Notes: generated from the sequence alone by a model not told the origin. Positions 7,467 through 16,213 are shown, counted from the first letter of the stretch. The stretch: 64,000 nucleotides of DNA from JAFANK01 sp036741695 (GCA_036741695.1 DAINRU010000009.1:1-64000); one strand, 5' to 3'. A program made the numbers and translations.

Positions 7467-7979
7467 ATGAAGCGATTGTCAGGCATCGCTGCTATGTTCA
7501 TTGCAGCGTTCGTTATGCTCAGCGCGCCCGCAACGGCGCTCGCCGACGGTTCCGTGGGCCCGGTCTACTACTCAAACGGGGAGGTCGCATCCGCTGCAAA
7601 GGAATGCGAGGCAGGGGATGTTTGCGCGACGATCACCCGAGCGAACGGCGATCAAGTCAAAGTGCTAACCGGCGATTCAGGGCATTGCAATTCGTACGTC
7701 CTGACCTTTATGCAGTATTCAAATGGCCAGCTCGTCGCTGTGTGGGCGAGCTCGACGGATAGGAATCCCGATAGTTCAGGCATGATGGGCGCGAAATGCG
7801 GAGGCTTTCGCAACACGCACATGACGATCGACAAGGTGATCGACATGGGCATCTTCCAGAATACGGATGGGAAGGTCTTTGTGACATTTTTTAATGGCTC
7901 CACAACGCCGCTTGCTGGATCGCCGCCTCCGCCTGCGGGTCCGATGCCGACACCCGCGGCTCCGACTCCGACCCCGTGA
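7467..7979 (+). CDS. Small secreted protein of unknown function
   Basis: A 170-aa product with a clear Sec signal peptide (MKRLSGIAAMFIAAFVMLSA, with likely cleavage after ATALA). The start ATG 7467 is preceded by GGGAGG eight bases upstream. The mature domain has four or five cysteines (CEAGDVC, GHCNSY, AKCGG), compatible with disulfides outside the cytoplasm, and ends in a proline/threonine tail (PPPPAGPMPTPAAPTPTP). I do not recognise a family. The gene stands alone, divergent from the flagellar-type operon and convergent with gpmI, and is less GC-rich than its neighbours. Its 3' end is followed by a copy of the dispersed 20-bp palindrome, which could act as a transcript end. Confidence 0.8.
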   Translation: MKRLSGIAAMFIAAFVMLSAPATALADGSVGPVYYSNGEVASAAKECEAGDVCATITRANGDQVKVLTGDSGHCNSYVLTFMQYSNGQLVAVWASSTDRNPDSSGMMGAKCGGFRNTHMTIDKVIDMGIFQNTDGKVFVTFFNGSTTPLAGSPPPPAGPMPTPAAPTPTP

Positions 7980-7995
7980 GGTTTGGCGGCGACAA

Positions 7996-8015
7996 AACGG
8001 ACCTGAAGGTCCGTT
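7996..8015. repeat. Dispersed palindrome, copy 1
   Basis: A near-perfect 20-bp inverted repeat (AACGGACCTGAAGGTCCGTT) between two convergent genes, 16 bp after the secreted-protein stop. A half copy (TGTCCGTTGCTAG) follows at 8024-8036. It belongs to the family AACGGAYCTNNAGRTCCGTT listed at several other intergenic sites in this window. In RNA it would form a short strong hairpin on either strand. Confidence 0.85.
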
Positions 8016-8040
8016 GCTTCAAATGTCCGTTGCTAGATTC

Positions 8041-9573
8041 TTATGATAGGAGCGAGTGGCCGGTCATAAGCTCGGGCTGCGGCAGCCCGAGCAGCTGGCA
8101 GATCGTCGGCGCTACATCGGCGAGCTTGCCCCCGTCTGAGAGGCGGCCGAGGGCAGGCTTGCTGACGGCGATGAACGGCACTGGGTTGCAGGTGTGCGCG
8201 GTGAGCTCCAGACCTGTGGCGAGGTCGATTTTCTCCTCTGCGTTGCCGTGATCGGCTGTGACGAGCAGGATCGATCCCGTCTCGAGCGCAGCCACCTCAA
8301 GGCGCCCGAGGCACTCGTCGACCACGTCGAGGGCCGCGATGATGGCATCCCAGTTCCCGGTATGTCCCACCATGTCGGGGTTTGCCAAGTTCATGACGAT
8401 CAGCGGATAGCGCTTGGAACGGATCGCCTCAACTGCTTTGTCTGTGATCTCCCGTGCTCGCATCTGGGGCAGGTGGTCATACGTGCCGACGTCACGCGCG
8501 GACGGCACGAGCTCGCGATCCTCACCCTCGAACGGCTCTTCGCGGCCGCCTGAGAAGAAATAGGTGACGTGCGCGTATTTCTCAGTCTCAGCCAGACGCA
8601 GTTGCGGCAGGGATGCTCGCTCCAGCACCTCGCCCAGCGTCCATTGCTCGAAGATCTTGCCGAACATGACGGGGTTGGAGAAGGTCACGTCATACAGCGT
8701 CATGATGGCGAAGACGAAATCGCGGAAGCGCTCGACCGGAAACTCGCTGAAGTCCGGTTCGGAAAAAGCGCGGGTGAGCTGGCGTGCACGGTCAGGCCGG
8801 AAGTTGAAGAAGAAGCAGGCATCGCCGTCACGGACGATGGGCGCCGCCGGCCCTATGATGGCCGGCGGTACGAATTCATCTTTCTCACCGCGGGCATAGG
8901 CGGCGTCGAGCGCGGCTTGCACCGACGGGGCGATTTCGGCCTTGCCGTAGACGAGCGCGTCGTAGGCCACCTTCGTGCGCTCCCAGCGCTTGTCGCGGTC
9001 CATCGCGAAGAAGCGGCCGCAGATCATCGAGATCGACGCATTCCCAAGGCGCTCGCAGCGCTGACGCACCTCCTCGAGATATGGGCCCGCACTCTGGGGC
9101 GGCGTGTCGCGGCCATCCAAGAACGCCGCGATTTTCACGTTGACGCCTGCCTGGGCCGCCGCGTCGAGCACGGCGTACAGATGTTTCATCGACGAGTGAA
9201 CGCCACCAGGCGACACGAGGCCAAGCACGTGCAGAGTGCCGCCCGTGCGCTTGACGTGCGCGAAGCACTGCTCGAGGACCGGGTTGCGCGCGAAGCTGCC
9301 GTCGTCGATGGCGCGATCGATGCGGGTCACGCTTTGCAGTACGACGCGCCCTGCGCCCAAGTTGAGGTGACCGACCTCGCTATTGCCCTGCTGGCCCTTC
9401 GGCAATCCGACGAACTCCTCGGCCGCGCCGATCTGGGTCGCGGGATACGACGCGGCTATGCGCCGGTAATTCGGGAGCTTGGCAGCGGCGATCGCATTCC
9501 CGCGCGACTGGGCGGAAATTCCGAATCCGTCGAGGACGCACAAGATCACGCGTGGATCGGCGGTACCGCTCAC
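8041..9573 (-). CDS. gpmI: 2,3-bisphosphoglycerate-independent phosphoglycerate mutase
   Basis: A 510-aa cytoplasmic enzyme that interconverts 3- and 2-phosphoglycerate using two Mn ions and a phosphoserine intermediate. Visible motifs are the metal-binding LDGFG (D15), the catalytic serine S65 in GNSEVGH, DGRDTPP, and the late metal-binding TADHGNAEE. The length is normal for the family. The GTG start overlaps the tpiA stop (GTGA). It is the last gene of gap-pgk-tpiA-gpmI, so four successive triose-phase reactions of glycolysis are co-transcribed. Enolase is not in the window. Confidence 0.97.
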   Translation of the reverse strand: MSGTADPRVILCVLDGFGISAQSRGNAIAAAKLPNYRRIAASYPATQIGAAEEFVGLPKGQQGNSEVGHLNLGAGRVVLQSVTRIDRAIDDGSFARNPVLEQCFAHVKRTGGTLHVLGLVSPGGVHSSMKHLYAVLDAAAQAGVNVKIAAFLDGRDTPPQSAGPYLEEVRQRCERLGNASISMICGRFFAMDRDKRWERTKVAYDALVYGKAEIAPSVQAALDAAYARGEKDEFVPPAIIGPAAPIVRDGDACFFFNFRPDRARQLTRAFSEPDFSEFPVERFRDFVFAIMTLYDVTFSNPVMFGKIFEQWTLGEVLERASLPQLRLAETEKYAHVTYFFSGGREEPFEGEDRELVPSARDVGTYDHLPQMRAREITDKAVEAIRSKRYPLIVMNLANPDMVGHTGNWDAIIAALDVVDECLGRLEVAALETGSILLVTADHGNAEEKIDLATGLELTAHTCNPVPFIAVSKPALGRLSDGGKLADVAPTICQLLGLPQPELMTGHSLLS

Positions 9574-10316
9574 TTGAGCGCGTTCAAGATCAGCTGGATG
9601 AACTTGCGCGGATCGAGGCTGGCGGACCCGATGAGACCGCCATCGATCTCCGGCTCCGCGCAGAAAGCGGCGGCGTTATCCGCGTTCATGGAACCGCCAT
9701 ACAGGATGCGCGCGTCGCCCAAGCCCCCCGCCGTCTCGCGGATCATCTTGATGGTGGCGTTGGCGTTCGCCGGGTCGTCGGCCAGGCCGCTGCCGATCGC
9801 CCAAATCGGCTCGTAGGCGATCGTGACGCGCCCCCGCTGTTCGTCTGTGAGATGGCCAAGATCCGCGTGGATCTGCGCCGTGACGCGCTCGCCCGTCCGC
9901 CCTTGCTGCTTCTCTTCGAGCGATTCGCCGACGCATACGATCGGCGTCATGTCGCAGTCGAGCAGCGCCGACACTTTGCGCTTCACCATGTCGTCGGTCT
10001 CACCGAAGAGCCGCCTACGCTCGGAATGACCCACGATGCAGTACGAGGCGTCCATCGCTTGCAGCATGGTCGCACTGATCTCGCCCGTGTACGCACCTTC
10101 AGATTCCCAGTAGCAGTCCTGCGCTCCGAAGGTCACGGACGAGGGTGCGAGCTCGACGCGTAGCGTCTCGAGATCGACGAACGGGGCGCACAGCGTGATG
10201 TCGGCACGCGACACGAGCGCCTCCGCAGCGGCCCAGAACAGCGCGACGTATTCGACCGTCTGCGCCGGTGTCTTGTACATCTTCCAATTGGCGGCGAACA
10301 GCGGCTTGCGGCTCAC
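9570..10316 (-). CDS. tpiA: Triosephosphate isomerase
   Basis: A 248-aa TIM-barrel enzyme that interconverts dihydroxyacetone phosphate and glyceraldehyde 3-phosphate. The active site is complete: K12 in AANWKMYKT, H97 in IVGHSERR and the catalytic base E169 in AYEPIWAIG. The phosphate-binding ILYGGSMN lies near the C-terminus. The GTG start overlaps the pgk stop, and its stop overlaps the gpmI start. It is the third gene of the glycolytic operon. Confidence 0.97.
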   Translation of the reverse strand: MSRKPLFAANWKMYKTPAQTVEYVALFWAAAEALVSRADITLCAPFVDLETLRVELAPSSVTFGAQDCYWESEGAYTGEISATMLQAMDASYCIVGHSERRRLFGETDDMVKRKVSALLDCDMTPIVCVGESLEEKQQGRTGERVTAQIHADLGHLTDEQRGRVTIAYEPIWAIGSGLADDPANANATIKMIRETAGGLGDARILYGGSMNADNAAAFCAEPEIDGGLIGSASLDPRKFIQLILNALK

Positions 10317-11524
10317 ACCGTTTCAGTCCGAGCGCGTCCGCCGGCCCGTTCGCGCAGCGCAGCGACGCCGGGGAGTTCCTTGCCCTCAAGGTACTCGAGG
10401 GTCGCTCCGCCGCCCGTGGAGATGTGCGTCATCTTGTCCGCGAATCCGAACTTGTGGGCAGCAGCGGCCGAGTCGCCGCCGCCGACGACCGACAGCGCGC
10501 CGGAATCGACGATCGCCTGACCCACGCTCTCGGTCCCCGCAGAGAACGCGTCATTCTCGAAGACGCCCATCGGGCCGTTCCATAGCACCGTCTTCGCCTT
10601 GAGGATGACGAAGCGGAAGTCCACCGCCGTATCCGGGCCGATATCGAGGATCATCTCCTGCGGCCCCACCTGACTTACCGGCACTTCGCGCGTCTGCTCG
10701 TCGGTCGCCGCAAGCGAGGTCGCGACGACCGCATCCTTGGGGAGATGCAGGTTGGCGTGCGCGCTTTCAGCCTTTTGCATGATAGCTTTGGCGGGTCCGA
10801 GATCCTTGTCGCGCAGCGATGCGCCGACGTCGAAGCCCTCTGCCGCAAGCAGCGTATTGGCCATGCCACCGCCCACGACGATCGCGTCGCAGATGCCGAG
10901 CAGGCGCTCGATGACGCCGATCTTGTCTGAGACCTTCGCCCCGCCGAGCACCGCGATGAACGGGCGGTGGGGATGCGCCATGATGCGGTCGAGGATCTCG
11001 ACCTCACGCGCCAAGAGCGGGCCCATGTACGACGGCAGGTACTGGGTGACGCCGACCGTAGAGGCGTGGGCGCGGTGCGCCGTGCCGAACGCGTCGTTGA
11101 CGTACAGGTCGCCGAGCGCGGCTAGGCTGCGGGCGAACTCCGGGTCGTTAGATTCCTCACCGGGATGGAAGCGCAGGTTCTCGAGCAGTACGACGTCGCC
11201 GTTCTTCATGGCGGCTACCGCCTTCGTCGCCACATCGCCGATGCAATCGCTGATCGCTGCGACATCGCAGCCGAGCGCCTCGCCTAATGCCTTGGCAACC
11301 GGGGCGAGACGCAAGTTTTCGACAACCAGGCCTTTGGGGCGCCCCAGATGGGACATGACGATGACCTTCGCACCGCGTGCCCGCAAGTCGCGCAGGGTGG
11401 GCACGGCGGCTTGGATGCGCGTGTCGTCGGTGACACGTCCGCCATCCATAGGGACGTTGAGATCTTCTCTCACCAACACCCGTTTGCCCGAGAGATGGAG
11501 ATCCGCAAGCCCCGGTGTGGCCAC
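10313..11524 (-). CDS. pgk: Phosphoglycerate kinase
   Basis: A 403-aa two-domain kinase that transfers phosphate between 1,3-bisphosphoglycerate and ADP. Characteristic blocks are VLVREDLNVPMDGG and VIVMSHLGRPKG in the N-domain, LLENLRFHPGEE, and GGAKVSDKIGV at the domain junction. The nucleotide-binding WNGPMGVFE and VVGGGDSAAAAHKFG blocks lie in the C-domain. The GTG start lies one base after the gap stop, and the stop overlaps tpiA. No fusion to tpiA is present. Confidence 0.97.
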   Translation of the reverse strand: MATPGLADLHLSGKRVLVREDLNVPMDGGRVTDDTRIQAAVPTLRDLRARGAKVIVMSHLGRPKGLVVENLRLAPVAKALGEALGCDVAAISDCIGDVATKAVAAMKNGDVVLLENLRFHPGEESNDPEFARSLAALGDLYVNDAFGTAHRAHASTVGVTQYLPSYMGPLLAREVEILDRIMAHPHRPFIAVLGGAKVSDKIGVIERLLGICDAIVVGGGMANTLLAAEGFDVGASLRDKDLGPAKAIMQKAESAHANLHLPKDAVVATSLAATDEQTREVPVSQVGPQEMILDIGPDTAVDFRFVILKAKTVLWNGPMGVFENDAFSAGTESVGQAIVDSGALSVVGGGDSAAAAHKFGFADKMTHISTGGGATLEYLEGKELPGVAALRERAGGRARTETV

Positions 11525-11525
11525 G

Positions 11526-12533
11526 TCAGTCCTTCGCTAGGACGAACACGGCGAGGTCGGCCAGGCGATTGGAGTAGCCCCACTCGTTGTCATACCAGGC
11601 AATGACCTTGACGAGGTTGTCTCCGACGACCATGGTGGAGAGCTCGTCGACGATGGACGACCGCGGATCGCCTTTGAAATCCGTCGACACAAGAGGCTCG
11701 TCGGTCACGCCGAGGATGCCCTTCATACGGCCGTTCGCATACGTGCGGAAGAGCGCGTTGACGGCGTCCTTGGTCGTCGGCTTGACGGTCTCGACGACCA
11801 GATCGACGATCGAGACGGTCGGCGTGGGGACGCGCAGCGAAAAGCCGTCGAGCTTGCCTTTGACCTCCGGCACGACCAGATGCAACGCTTTGGCGGCACC
11901 GGTGCTCGTCGGGATGATGTTGATCGCCGCAGCGCGGGCGCGGCGCAGATCCTCGTGCGGGAAGTCGAGGATGCGCTGGTCGTTCGTGTAGGAATGGACG
12001 GTCGTCATCGTGCCTTTGGCGATGCCCAGTTCGTTGGAGAGCACCTTGACGACCGGCGCGAGGCAGTTGGTCGTGCACGATGCGTTCGAGATGATCTTGT
12101 GCTTGGCCGGATCGTAGGTCTCTTCGTTGACGCCCAGCACGATCGTCACATCTTCGTTCTTGGCCGGCGCCGAGATGATGACGCGCCGTGCACCGGCGTC
12201 CAGGTGGGCCTTGGCTTTTGTGGCATCGGTGAAGAAGCCCGTCGACTCGAGCACGAGATCCACGCCGAGGTCTTTCCATGGCAGATTGGCCGGATCGCGC
12301 TCGGAGAGCAGCTTGATCGTCCGTCCGTCGATCGTGAGCGTCCCCTCACCGTGGCTGACGGTGCCCGGATAATCGCCATAGGTCGAATCGTGTTTGAAGA
12401 GATGGGCGGCGGTCTTGGCGTCGCCAAGGTCGTTGATGGCGACGACCTCGAGGTCTTTATAGCGTTCGAGGATGACGCGGAGCACCTGACGACCGATGCG
12501 CCCGAAACCGTTGATGGCGATACGCTTTGCCAT
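11526..12533 (-). CDS. gap: Glyceraldehyde-3-phosphate dehydrogenase
   Basis: A 335-aa NAD(P)-dependent enzyme. It has the Rossmann motif INGFGRIGRQ at the N-terminus and the catalytic cysteine C153 in SNASCTTNCLAP. The ATG at 12533 is chosen because the family begins with this motif and because AAGGGGTGA precedes it. A longer frame from 12596 adds 21 residues without family similarity. The Asp after the second beta strand (AINDLGD) favours NAD. It is the first gene of the glycolytic operon, 110 bp downstream of whiA, and this gap probably holds its promoter. Confidence 0.97.
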   Translation of the reverse strand: MAKRIAINGFGRIGRQVLRVILERYKDLEVVAINDLGDAKTAAHLFKHDSTYGDYPGTVSHGEGTLTIDGRTIKLLSERDPANLPWKDLGVDLVLESTGFFTDATKAKAHLDAGARRVIISAPAKNEDVTIVLGVNEETYDPAKHKIISNASCTTNCLAPVVKVLSNELGIAKGTMTTVHSYTNDQRILDFPHEDLRRARAAAINIIPTSTGAAKALHLVVPEVKGKLDGFSLRVPTPTVSIVDLVVETVKPTTKDAVNALFRTYANGRMKGILGVTDEPLVSTDFKGDPRSSIVDELSTMVVGDNLVKVIAWYDNEWGYSNRLADLAVFVLAKD

Positions 12534-12643
12534 GTTCACCCCTTCGTCCGCGAAGCGACGGACGGTCGCAAGGACGGACGTTGTTATCCGCTGCAACCGG
12601 ACTATTACGCGTGGGCCGACGTAGTCCGCCGGCCAAAGTGAGG

Positions 12644-13501
12644 TTACCTCTCCGTCAGCCGCTCCAAAAGTCGCAAGCGGCTTGCCATCGCAGCCTTCGT
12701 GATTGGCGGACGCGCCGCGCGCGCCAGCTCCCGAAGCGTCCGTGCGGGGTACGCGATGCGCAACTGCGCCGCCTCGCGCAAGGCGGGCGATATCCGGTTG
12801 AGCCCCAGTTTGGCGATCACGCGCGCAGCGGCGTCACGCTGGCGCGCTGCGCTCGCCGCCGCGCGCGCCGCATTGGCCGCTTCGCTGTTGACGGTGCGCC
12901 GGATGGAATTCTTCGTCAAGTTCACGGCGCGCTGGCCTTCGAGACGCAAGACCGCGTGATTCGCACCCATATGGCCGAGCAACGCCGATACCCCCTCAGC
13001 CTGCTTGATGTAGACGAGCGGCCGGCCGCGCCGGCGCGCGATGCCGGCATCCACGCCGAAGCCGGCGATGAGCTGGCAGAGCAGTCTCGCAGCCGGATCG
13101 TCGCGGCAGAAGAATTCGATATGATACCCGTGCCCCGGATCGCTGACCGAACCGCATGCCAGAAACGCAGCGCGCAGCCAGGCGCGGCGGCAGCACAGCC
13201 GCTGTGGCAGCGTGTGCGAGCCGACGTGCGCCGTTCGCGGCGCCGGCATGCTCACGGAAAAGCGCGTGCCGGCACGCCGCGCGCGCAAGCGCGCGGCATG
13301 GGCGTCGACACCGGCGAGGTGCGCGCCCGTGATGACCGCACGCGCGACGGATGCACGCTCGCTGGCGACCGTCAGCGTGGCGCGGCCCTCGCGGCGCGAG
13401 ATCCTGCCGTAGAGCGCGAGCGCGCGGAGAAACGATGCAGGGCAACAGGCGCGGCCGATGTGCGCGCCGGCGATCTCATCTTTCGCGTCGCGCGAGAACA
13501 C
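12644..13501 (-). CDS. whiA: WhiA-family DNA-binding protein
   Basis: A 285-aa protein with both WhiA parts. The LAGLIDADG-homing-endonuclease-like core has CCRRAWLRAAFLACGSVSDP and YHIEFFCRDD. The C-terminal helix-turn-helix region has NSIRRTVNSEAANAARA, then AQLRIAYPARTLRELA. WhiA is a developmental transcription factor in Streptomyces and affects chromosome segregation and division in Bacillus. The GTG start lies nine bases after the glycosyltransferase stop. The usual neighbours rapZ and yvcK are absent. Instead whiA leads directly into gap-pgk-tpiA-gpmI, an arrangement also known from some Firmicutes. Confidence 0.92.
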   Translation of the reverse strand: MFSRDAKDEIAGAHIGRACCPASFLRALALYGRISRREGRATLTVASERASVARAVITGAHLAGVDAHAARLRARRAGTRFSVSMPAPRTAHVGSHTLPQRLCCRRAWLRAAFLACGSVSDPGHGYHIEFFCRDDPAARLLCQLIAGFGVDAGIARRRGRPLVYIKQAEGVSALLGHMGANHAVLRLEGQRAVNLTKNSIRRTVNSEAANAARAAASAARQRDAAARVIAKLGLNRISPALREAAQLRIAYPARTLRELARAARPPITKAAMASRLRLLERLTER

Positions 13502-13510
13502 CGTGGTGCG

Positions 13511-14671
13511 TTACCGGCGGACGGCGGCGAGATCGCTGCGCGCGCGCAGGTAGAGCGCTTCGAGCTGCTCGGCGAGCGCGTCGACGGAGAAGGGCGCGGC
13601 GGCGCGCCGTGCGGCGTCGCGGCGCAGGGCTCGCTCCCCGGGGTTTTGCGCGCAGAGCGCGATGACCGCGGCGGCGAACAGACCGGCATCGTCGGGCGTC
13701 AGCGTTCCGGCATCTCCCACCACGATCTCACGCGTCACAGCGCAGTCGACGGCGATGACCGGAAGGCCGTGCGCCATCGCCTCGACGAGCACGAGTCCTT
13801 GCGTCTCCGTCAACGAGCTGAAGACGAAGGCATCGGCGCCACGGTAATAGGCGCCGAGCTGCGACTGGTCGAGCGCGCCCACGAACGTGACGTGGCTTCC
13901 GTCGCCGATGCCGGCCGCGCGGCGCTCGAGCTCGGCGCGGTGCGGCCCGTCGCCGATCATGATCAGCCGGGCGTGCGGATAGGTGCGCAGCACGATCGCG
14001 AACGCATCGAGCACGAGCTCGAGATTTTTCTCTTTCCCCAAACGTCCGACCGAGAGCAGCACGGGGCCGGGCCGGGCTTCGCGGATCAAGGCCGGCTCGG
14101 CCGCGTCCAGTCCGAAGCTCTCCAGGTCGACGCCGCCGGGGAGTATCTCAAGCGGTGTCGTGATGCCGTAGGAACCCAAGAGGTCGGCGGTGCCCTGCGA
14201 CGGCGCGATGACGCGGTCGCACTGGTTGGAGAACTCGCGCGAAACCCATAAGGTCTGCGGCTTGGTGATGCGCTGGTTGACCGGCAAGTAGTGCAGATAA
14301 TCCTCGAACTTCGTGTGGTAGGTGAAGAACAGCGGCGATCGGCGCAGACGCGCCAGATACGCGCCAAGACACCCGATGAAGAAGAACGAGTGGGCGTGGA
14401 TGACGTCAAAGGGCACGGTGGGAAGATTGGCGACCACTTTTGCCGGCAAGGGAAACGCCATGCGGAATTCGGGATAGAACGGAAACGACGCCGAGCGCAG
14501 GTGGAAGACGTCGGGATGCTCTTCATCGCCTTCCGGGTGGGCGGGTGCCACGACGATGATGCGGTGGCCGCGGCGGCGCAGCGCCCGCGCCGTCGACACG
14601 ATCGAGGTGACCACGCCGTTGGTCTCGGGTTGGTAGGTGTCGGTGAACATCCCGATGGTCAGCTGTGACAT
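13511..14671 (-). CDS. GT4-family glycosyltransferase (diacylglycerol glucosyltransferase-like)
   Basis: A 386-aa GT-B fold glycosyltransferase. The N-terminal MFTDTYQPETNGVVTSI and HAHSFFFIGCLGAYLA and the C-terminal E-x7-E type donor site (FVFSSLTETQGLVLVEAMAH) are characteristic of family GT4. The start resembles 1,2-diacylglycerol 3-glucosyltransferases and phosphatidylinositol mannosyltransferases, so a glycolipid product at the inner membrane is plausible but unproven. I use ATG 14671; a GTG at 14683 would add four residues. The gene precedes whiA and follows rqcP-mazG, so its operon gives no direct hint of the acceptor. Confidence 0.85.
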   Translation of the reverse strand: MSQLTIGMFTDTYQPETNGVVTSIVSTARALRRRGHRIIVVAPAHPEGDEEHPDVFHLRSASFPFYPEFRMAFPLPAKVVANLPTVPFDVIHAHSFFFIGCLGAYLARLRRSPLFFTYHTKFEDYLHYLPVNQRITKPQTLWVSREFSNQCDRVIAPSQGTADLLGSYGITTPLEILPGGVDLESFGLDAAEPALIREARPGPVLLSVGRLGKEKNLELVLDAFAIVLRTYPHARLIMIGDGPHRAELERRAAGIGDGSHVTFVGALDQSQLGAYYRGADAFVFSSLTETQGLVLVEAMAHGLPVIAVDCAVTREIVVGDAGTLTPDDAGLFAAAVIALCAQNPGERALRRDAARRAAAPFSVDALAEQLEALYLRARSDLAAVRR

Positions 14672-14715
14672 GCTTGCATGCACGGACGGATCCGCGCGAC
14701 GATATCCTTTCGCCG

Positions 14716-14976
14716 TTAGACCGGGCGCTCGTCTCCCAGGATGCTATAGAGCAGGTGCGGATCGGTCTTCTGCGCGGGCCGCTCCGGCACCGCTTCCACC
14801 CGCACGCGCACTGTGCGCGTGGCGTAATGGATGACGAGCTCGTCGCCGGCCTTGACGACGTGCGACGCCTTCACCGGCTTGCCCCCGCACTCTATCCGAC
14901 CTGCATCCAACGCCTCTTTGGCCTCGGCGCGCCGCTTGGCCAGGCGCGAGACCTTAAGAAACTTGTCCAGCCTCAT
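14716..14976 (-). CDS. rqcP: S4-domain ribosome quality-control protein RqcP
   Basis: An 86-aa single S4 RNA-binding domain protein starting MRLDKFLKVSRLAKRRAEAK and continuing EALDAGRIECGG. It is very close in pattern to Bacillus YabO/RqcP, which stabilises P-site tRNA on obstructed 50S subunits during alanine tailing. The gene overlaps the end of mazG by 23 bp, and the mazG (yabN)-yabO neighbourhood is the same as in Bacillus. Hsp15 is the alternative family, but the length and start favour RqcP. A longer in-frame start exists upstream, but it lies within mazG and lacks similarity. Confidence 0.88.
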   Translation of the reverse strand: MRLDKFLKVSRLAKRRAEAKEALDAGRIECGGKPVKASHVVKAGDELVIHYATRTVRVRVEAVPERPAQKTDPHLLYSILGDERPV

Positions 14977-16147
14977 GTTCTTTCGCTCGCCGCCAGAGCG
15001 CGTCGAGATCGTCCAGACTTCTATTGGCGAGCGCAGTCGCTCCACCGCCGGCGATGCGTTCCATGGTCGCAAAACGACGCCGGAACTTGGCATTGGCTTG
15101 GCGCAGCGCGGCCTCAGCGTCGACGCCCGAGCGGCGCGACAGGTTGACGATGGTGAAGAGCAGGTCGCCTAGCTCGTCGCGCATGGCGGCTGCATCTCGC
15201 GTCGTGATGGCGGCGCGCAGCTCGGCGAGCTCTTCATCGAGCTTGGCGAGCACGTCCTGTGCCTGCGGCCAGTCGAAGCCGACCGTGCCGGCCTTCTCTT
15301 GCATGCGTTGCGCGTGCAAGAGCGACGGCAGCGTCTTGGGGATGCCGTCGAGCAGCGACTCGCGCTGGCGGATACCTGCTTCCTGCGTCTTGATCATCTC
15401 CCACGATCGCATCTGCTCCTGCGTCGTCGAGATGCTGGCGTCGCCGAAGACGTGCGGATGACGGCGTATCATCTTATTGGCCAGCGCGTCGATCACGTCG
15501 GCCACTGAGAACTTGCCCTGTTCGCAGGCGATCTGTGCGTGGAAGACGATCTGCAGCAGCAGATCGCCAAGCTCGTCGCGCAGCTTCGTCGCATCCCCTT
15601 CGTCGACCGCCTCGACCACTTCGTGGGTCTCTTCGACGAGATAGGGGAGCAGCGACTCGTGGGTCTGCTCGCGATCCCAGGGGCAACAGGCGCGCAGGCG
15701 CGCCATGATCTCGACCAGCTCTTCCCAGCTATGATGGAGGGCGACGGGCGGTAGCGGCACGAGCGGCGACATGGCCGCGGCGGAGAGCGCCAAGCGCGGC
15801 ACGCCGGGCACGATGCTCGTGGCGATCCCGGCCGCCCCGAGCGCGCGCAGCAGATTGGGCAATCCGGGGAAGTCAAGCAGCGGGTGGCCGGGCACGCCAA
15901 GCGCGCAATCGCCTTGCGCGAACAGCGAGACTGCATCATCCACCGCGCCTTCGACCCCGCGCAAAAGCGCGCTAGCGTCGAATGGCGCGGCCTGGGCATC
16001 GATGCCGGCATCGCGCAGGTACTGCACCGTGGCCGGCGCCGCATTGCAGGTGACGACTTTGGGGGCCGATCGCAGGCGCTCGAGCGCGCCGACCGTCAGG
16101 AGAGCGGCATCGCTCGGACCGAGACCCACGATGGAGAGCACAGGCAT
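14954..16147 (-). CDS. mazG: YabN-like protein: short SAM-methylase domain fused to MazG pyrophosphohydrolase
   Basis: A 397-aa fusion. Residues 1-130 resemble the first half of a tetrapyrrole-methylase fold (IVGLGPSDAALLTVGALERL, GVPGHPLLDFPG, VPGVPRLAL) but are much shorter than a full methylase. Residues about 140-395 are a complete two-repeat MazG. The first repeat shows CPWDREQTHESLLPYLVEET, HEVVEA and RDELGDLLLQIVFHA; the second shows GFDWPQAQDVLAKLDEELAE and RDELGDLLFTIVNLSRR. MazG hydrolyses (d)NTPs to monophosphates and clears aberrant nucleotides. The EExxE and ExxD metal residues are intact in both repeats. The shortened methylase half is the odd point. Confidence 0.9.
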   Translation of the reverse strand: MPVLSIVGLGPSDAALLTVGALERLRSAPKVVTCNAAPATVQYLRDAGIDAQAAPFDASALLRGVEGAVDDAVSLFAQGDCALGVPGHPLLDFPGLPNLLRALGAAGIATSIVPGVPRLALSAAAMSPLVPLPPVALHHSWEELVEIMARLRACCPWDREQTHESLLPYLVEETHEVVEAVDEGDATKLRDELGDLLLQIVFHAQIACEQGKFSVADVIDALANKMIRRHPHVFGDASISTTQEQMRSWEMIKTQEAGIRQRESLLDGIPKTLPSLLHAQRMQEKAGTVGFDWPQAQDVLAKLDEELAELRAAITTRDAAAMRDELGDLLFTIVNLSRRSGVDAEAALRQANAKFRRRFATMERIAGGGATALANRSLDDLDALWRRAKEHEAGQVS

Positions 16148-16161
16148 GTCAGAAAAGATTT

Positions 16162-16188
16162 GGCGCGGGTCAAGCCCGCGCCTGTTGT
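16162..16188. repeat. GC-rich hairpin ending in CCTGTTGT, copy 1
   Basis: GGCGCGGG pairs perfectly with CCCGCGCC (16162-16169 with 16175-16182), followed by TGTTGT. It lies between the PrsA-like gene and mazG. The same architecture, a GGGTC-containing hairpin followed by CCTGTTGT, recurs at 20577-20606 upstream of mfd, so this is a second dispersed hairpin type. Confidence 0.6.
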
Positions 16189-16190
16189 CA

Positions 16191-16208
16191 ACGGATCCAA
16201 AGGTCCGC
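16191..16208. repeat. Dispersed palindrome, copy 2 (degenerate)
   Basis: ACGGATCCAAAGGTCCGC is an imperfect version of the 20-bp intergenic palindrome, directly abutting the GC-rich hairpin at 16162-16188. Both lie in the 66-bp gap between the PrsA-like gene and mazG on the minus strand. Confidence 0.6.
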
Positions 16209-16213
16209 CCTTG

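Noticed and set aside
8569..9816. A 415-codon open frame on the plus strand opposite gpmI and tpiA
   Set aside because: Antisense shadow caused by high GC at third positions; no domain pattern.
12527..14251. A 574-codon open frame on the plus strand opposite whiA and the GT4 glycosyltransferase
   Set aside because: Low-complexity Arg/Gly/Ala-rich translation with no family pattern; the minus-strand genes have complete domain signatures.
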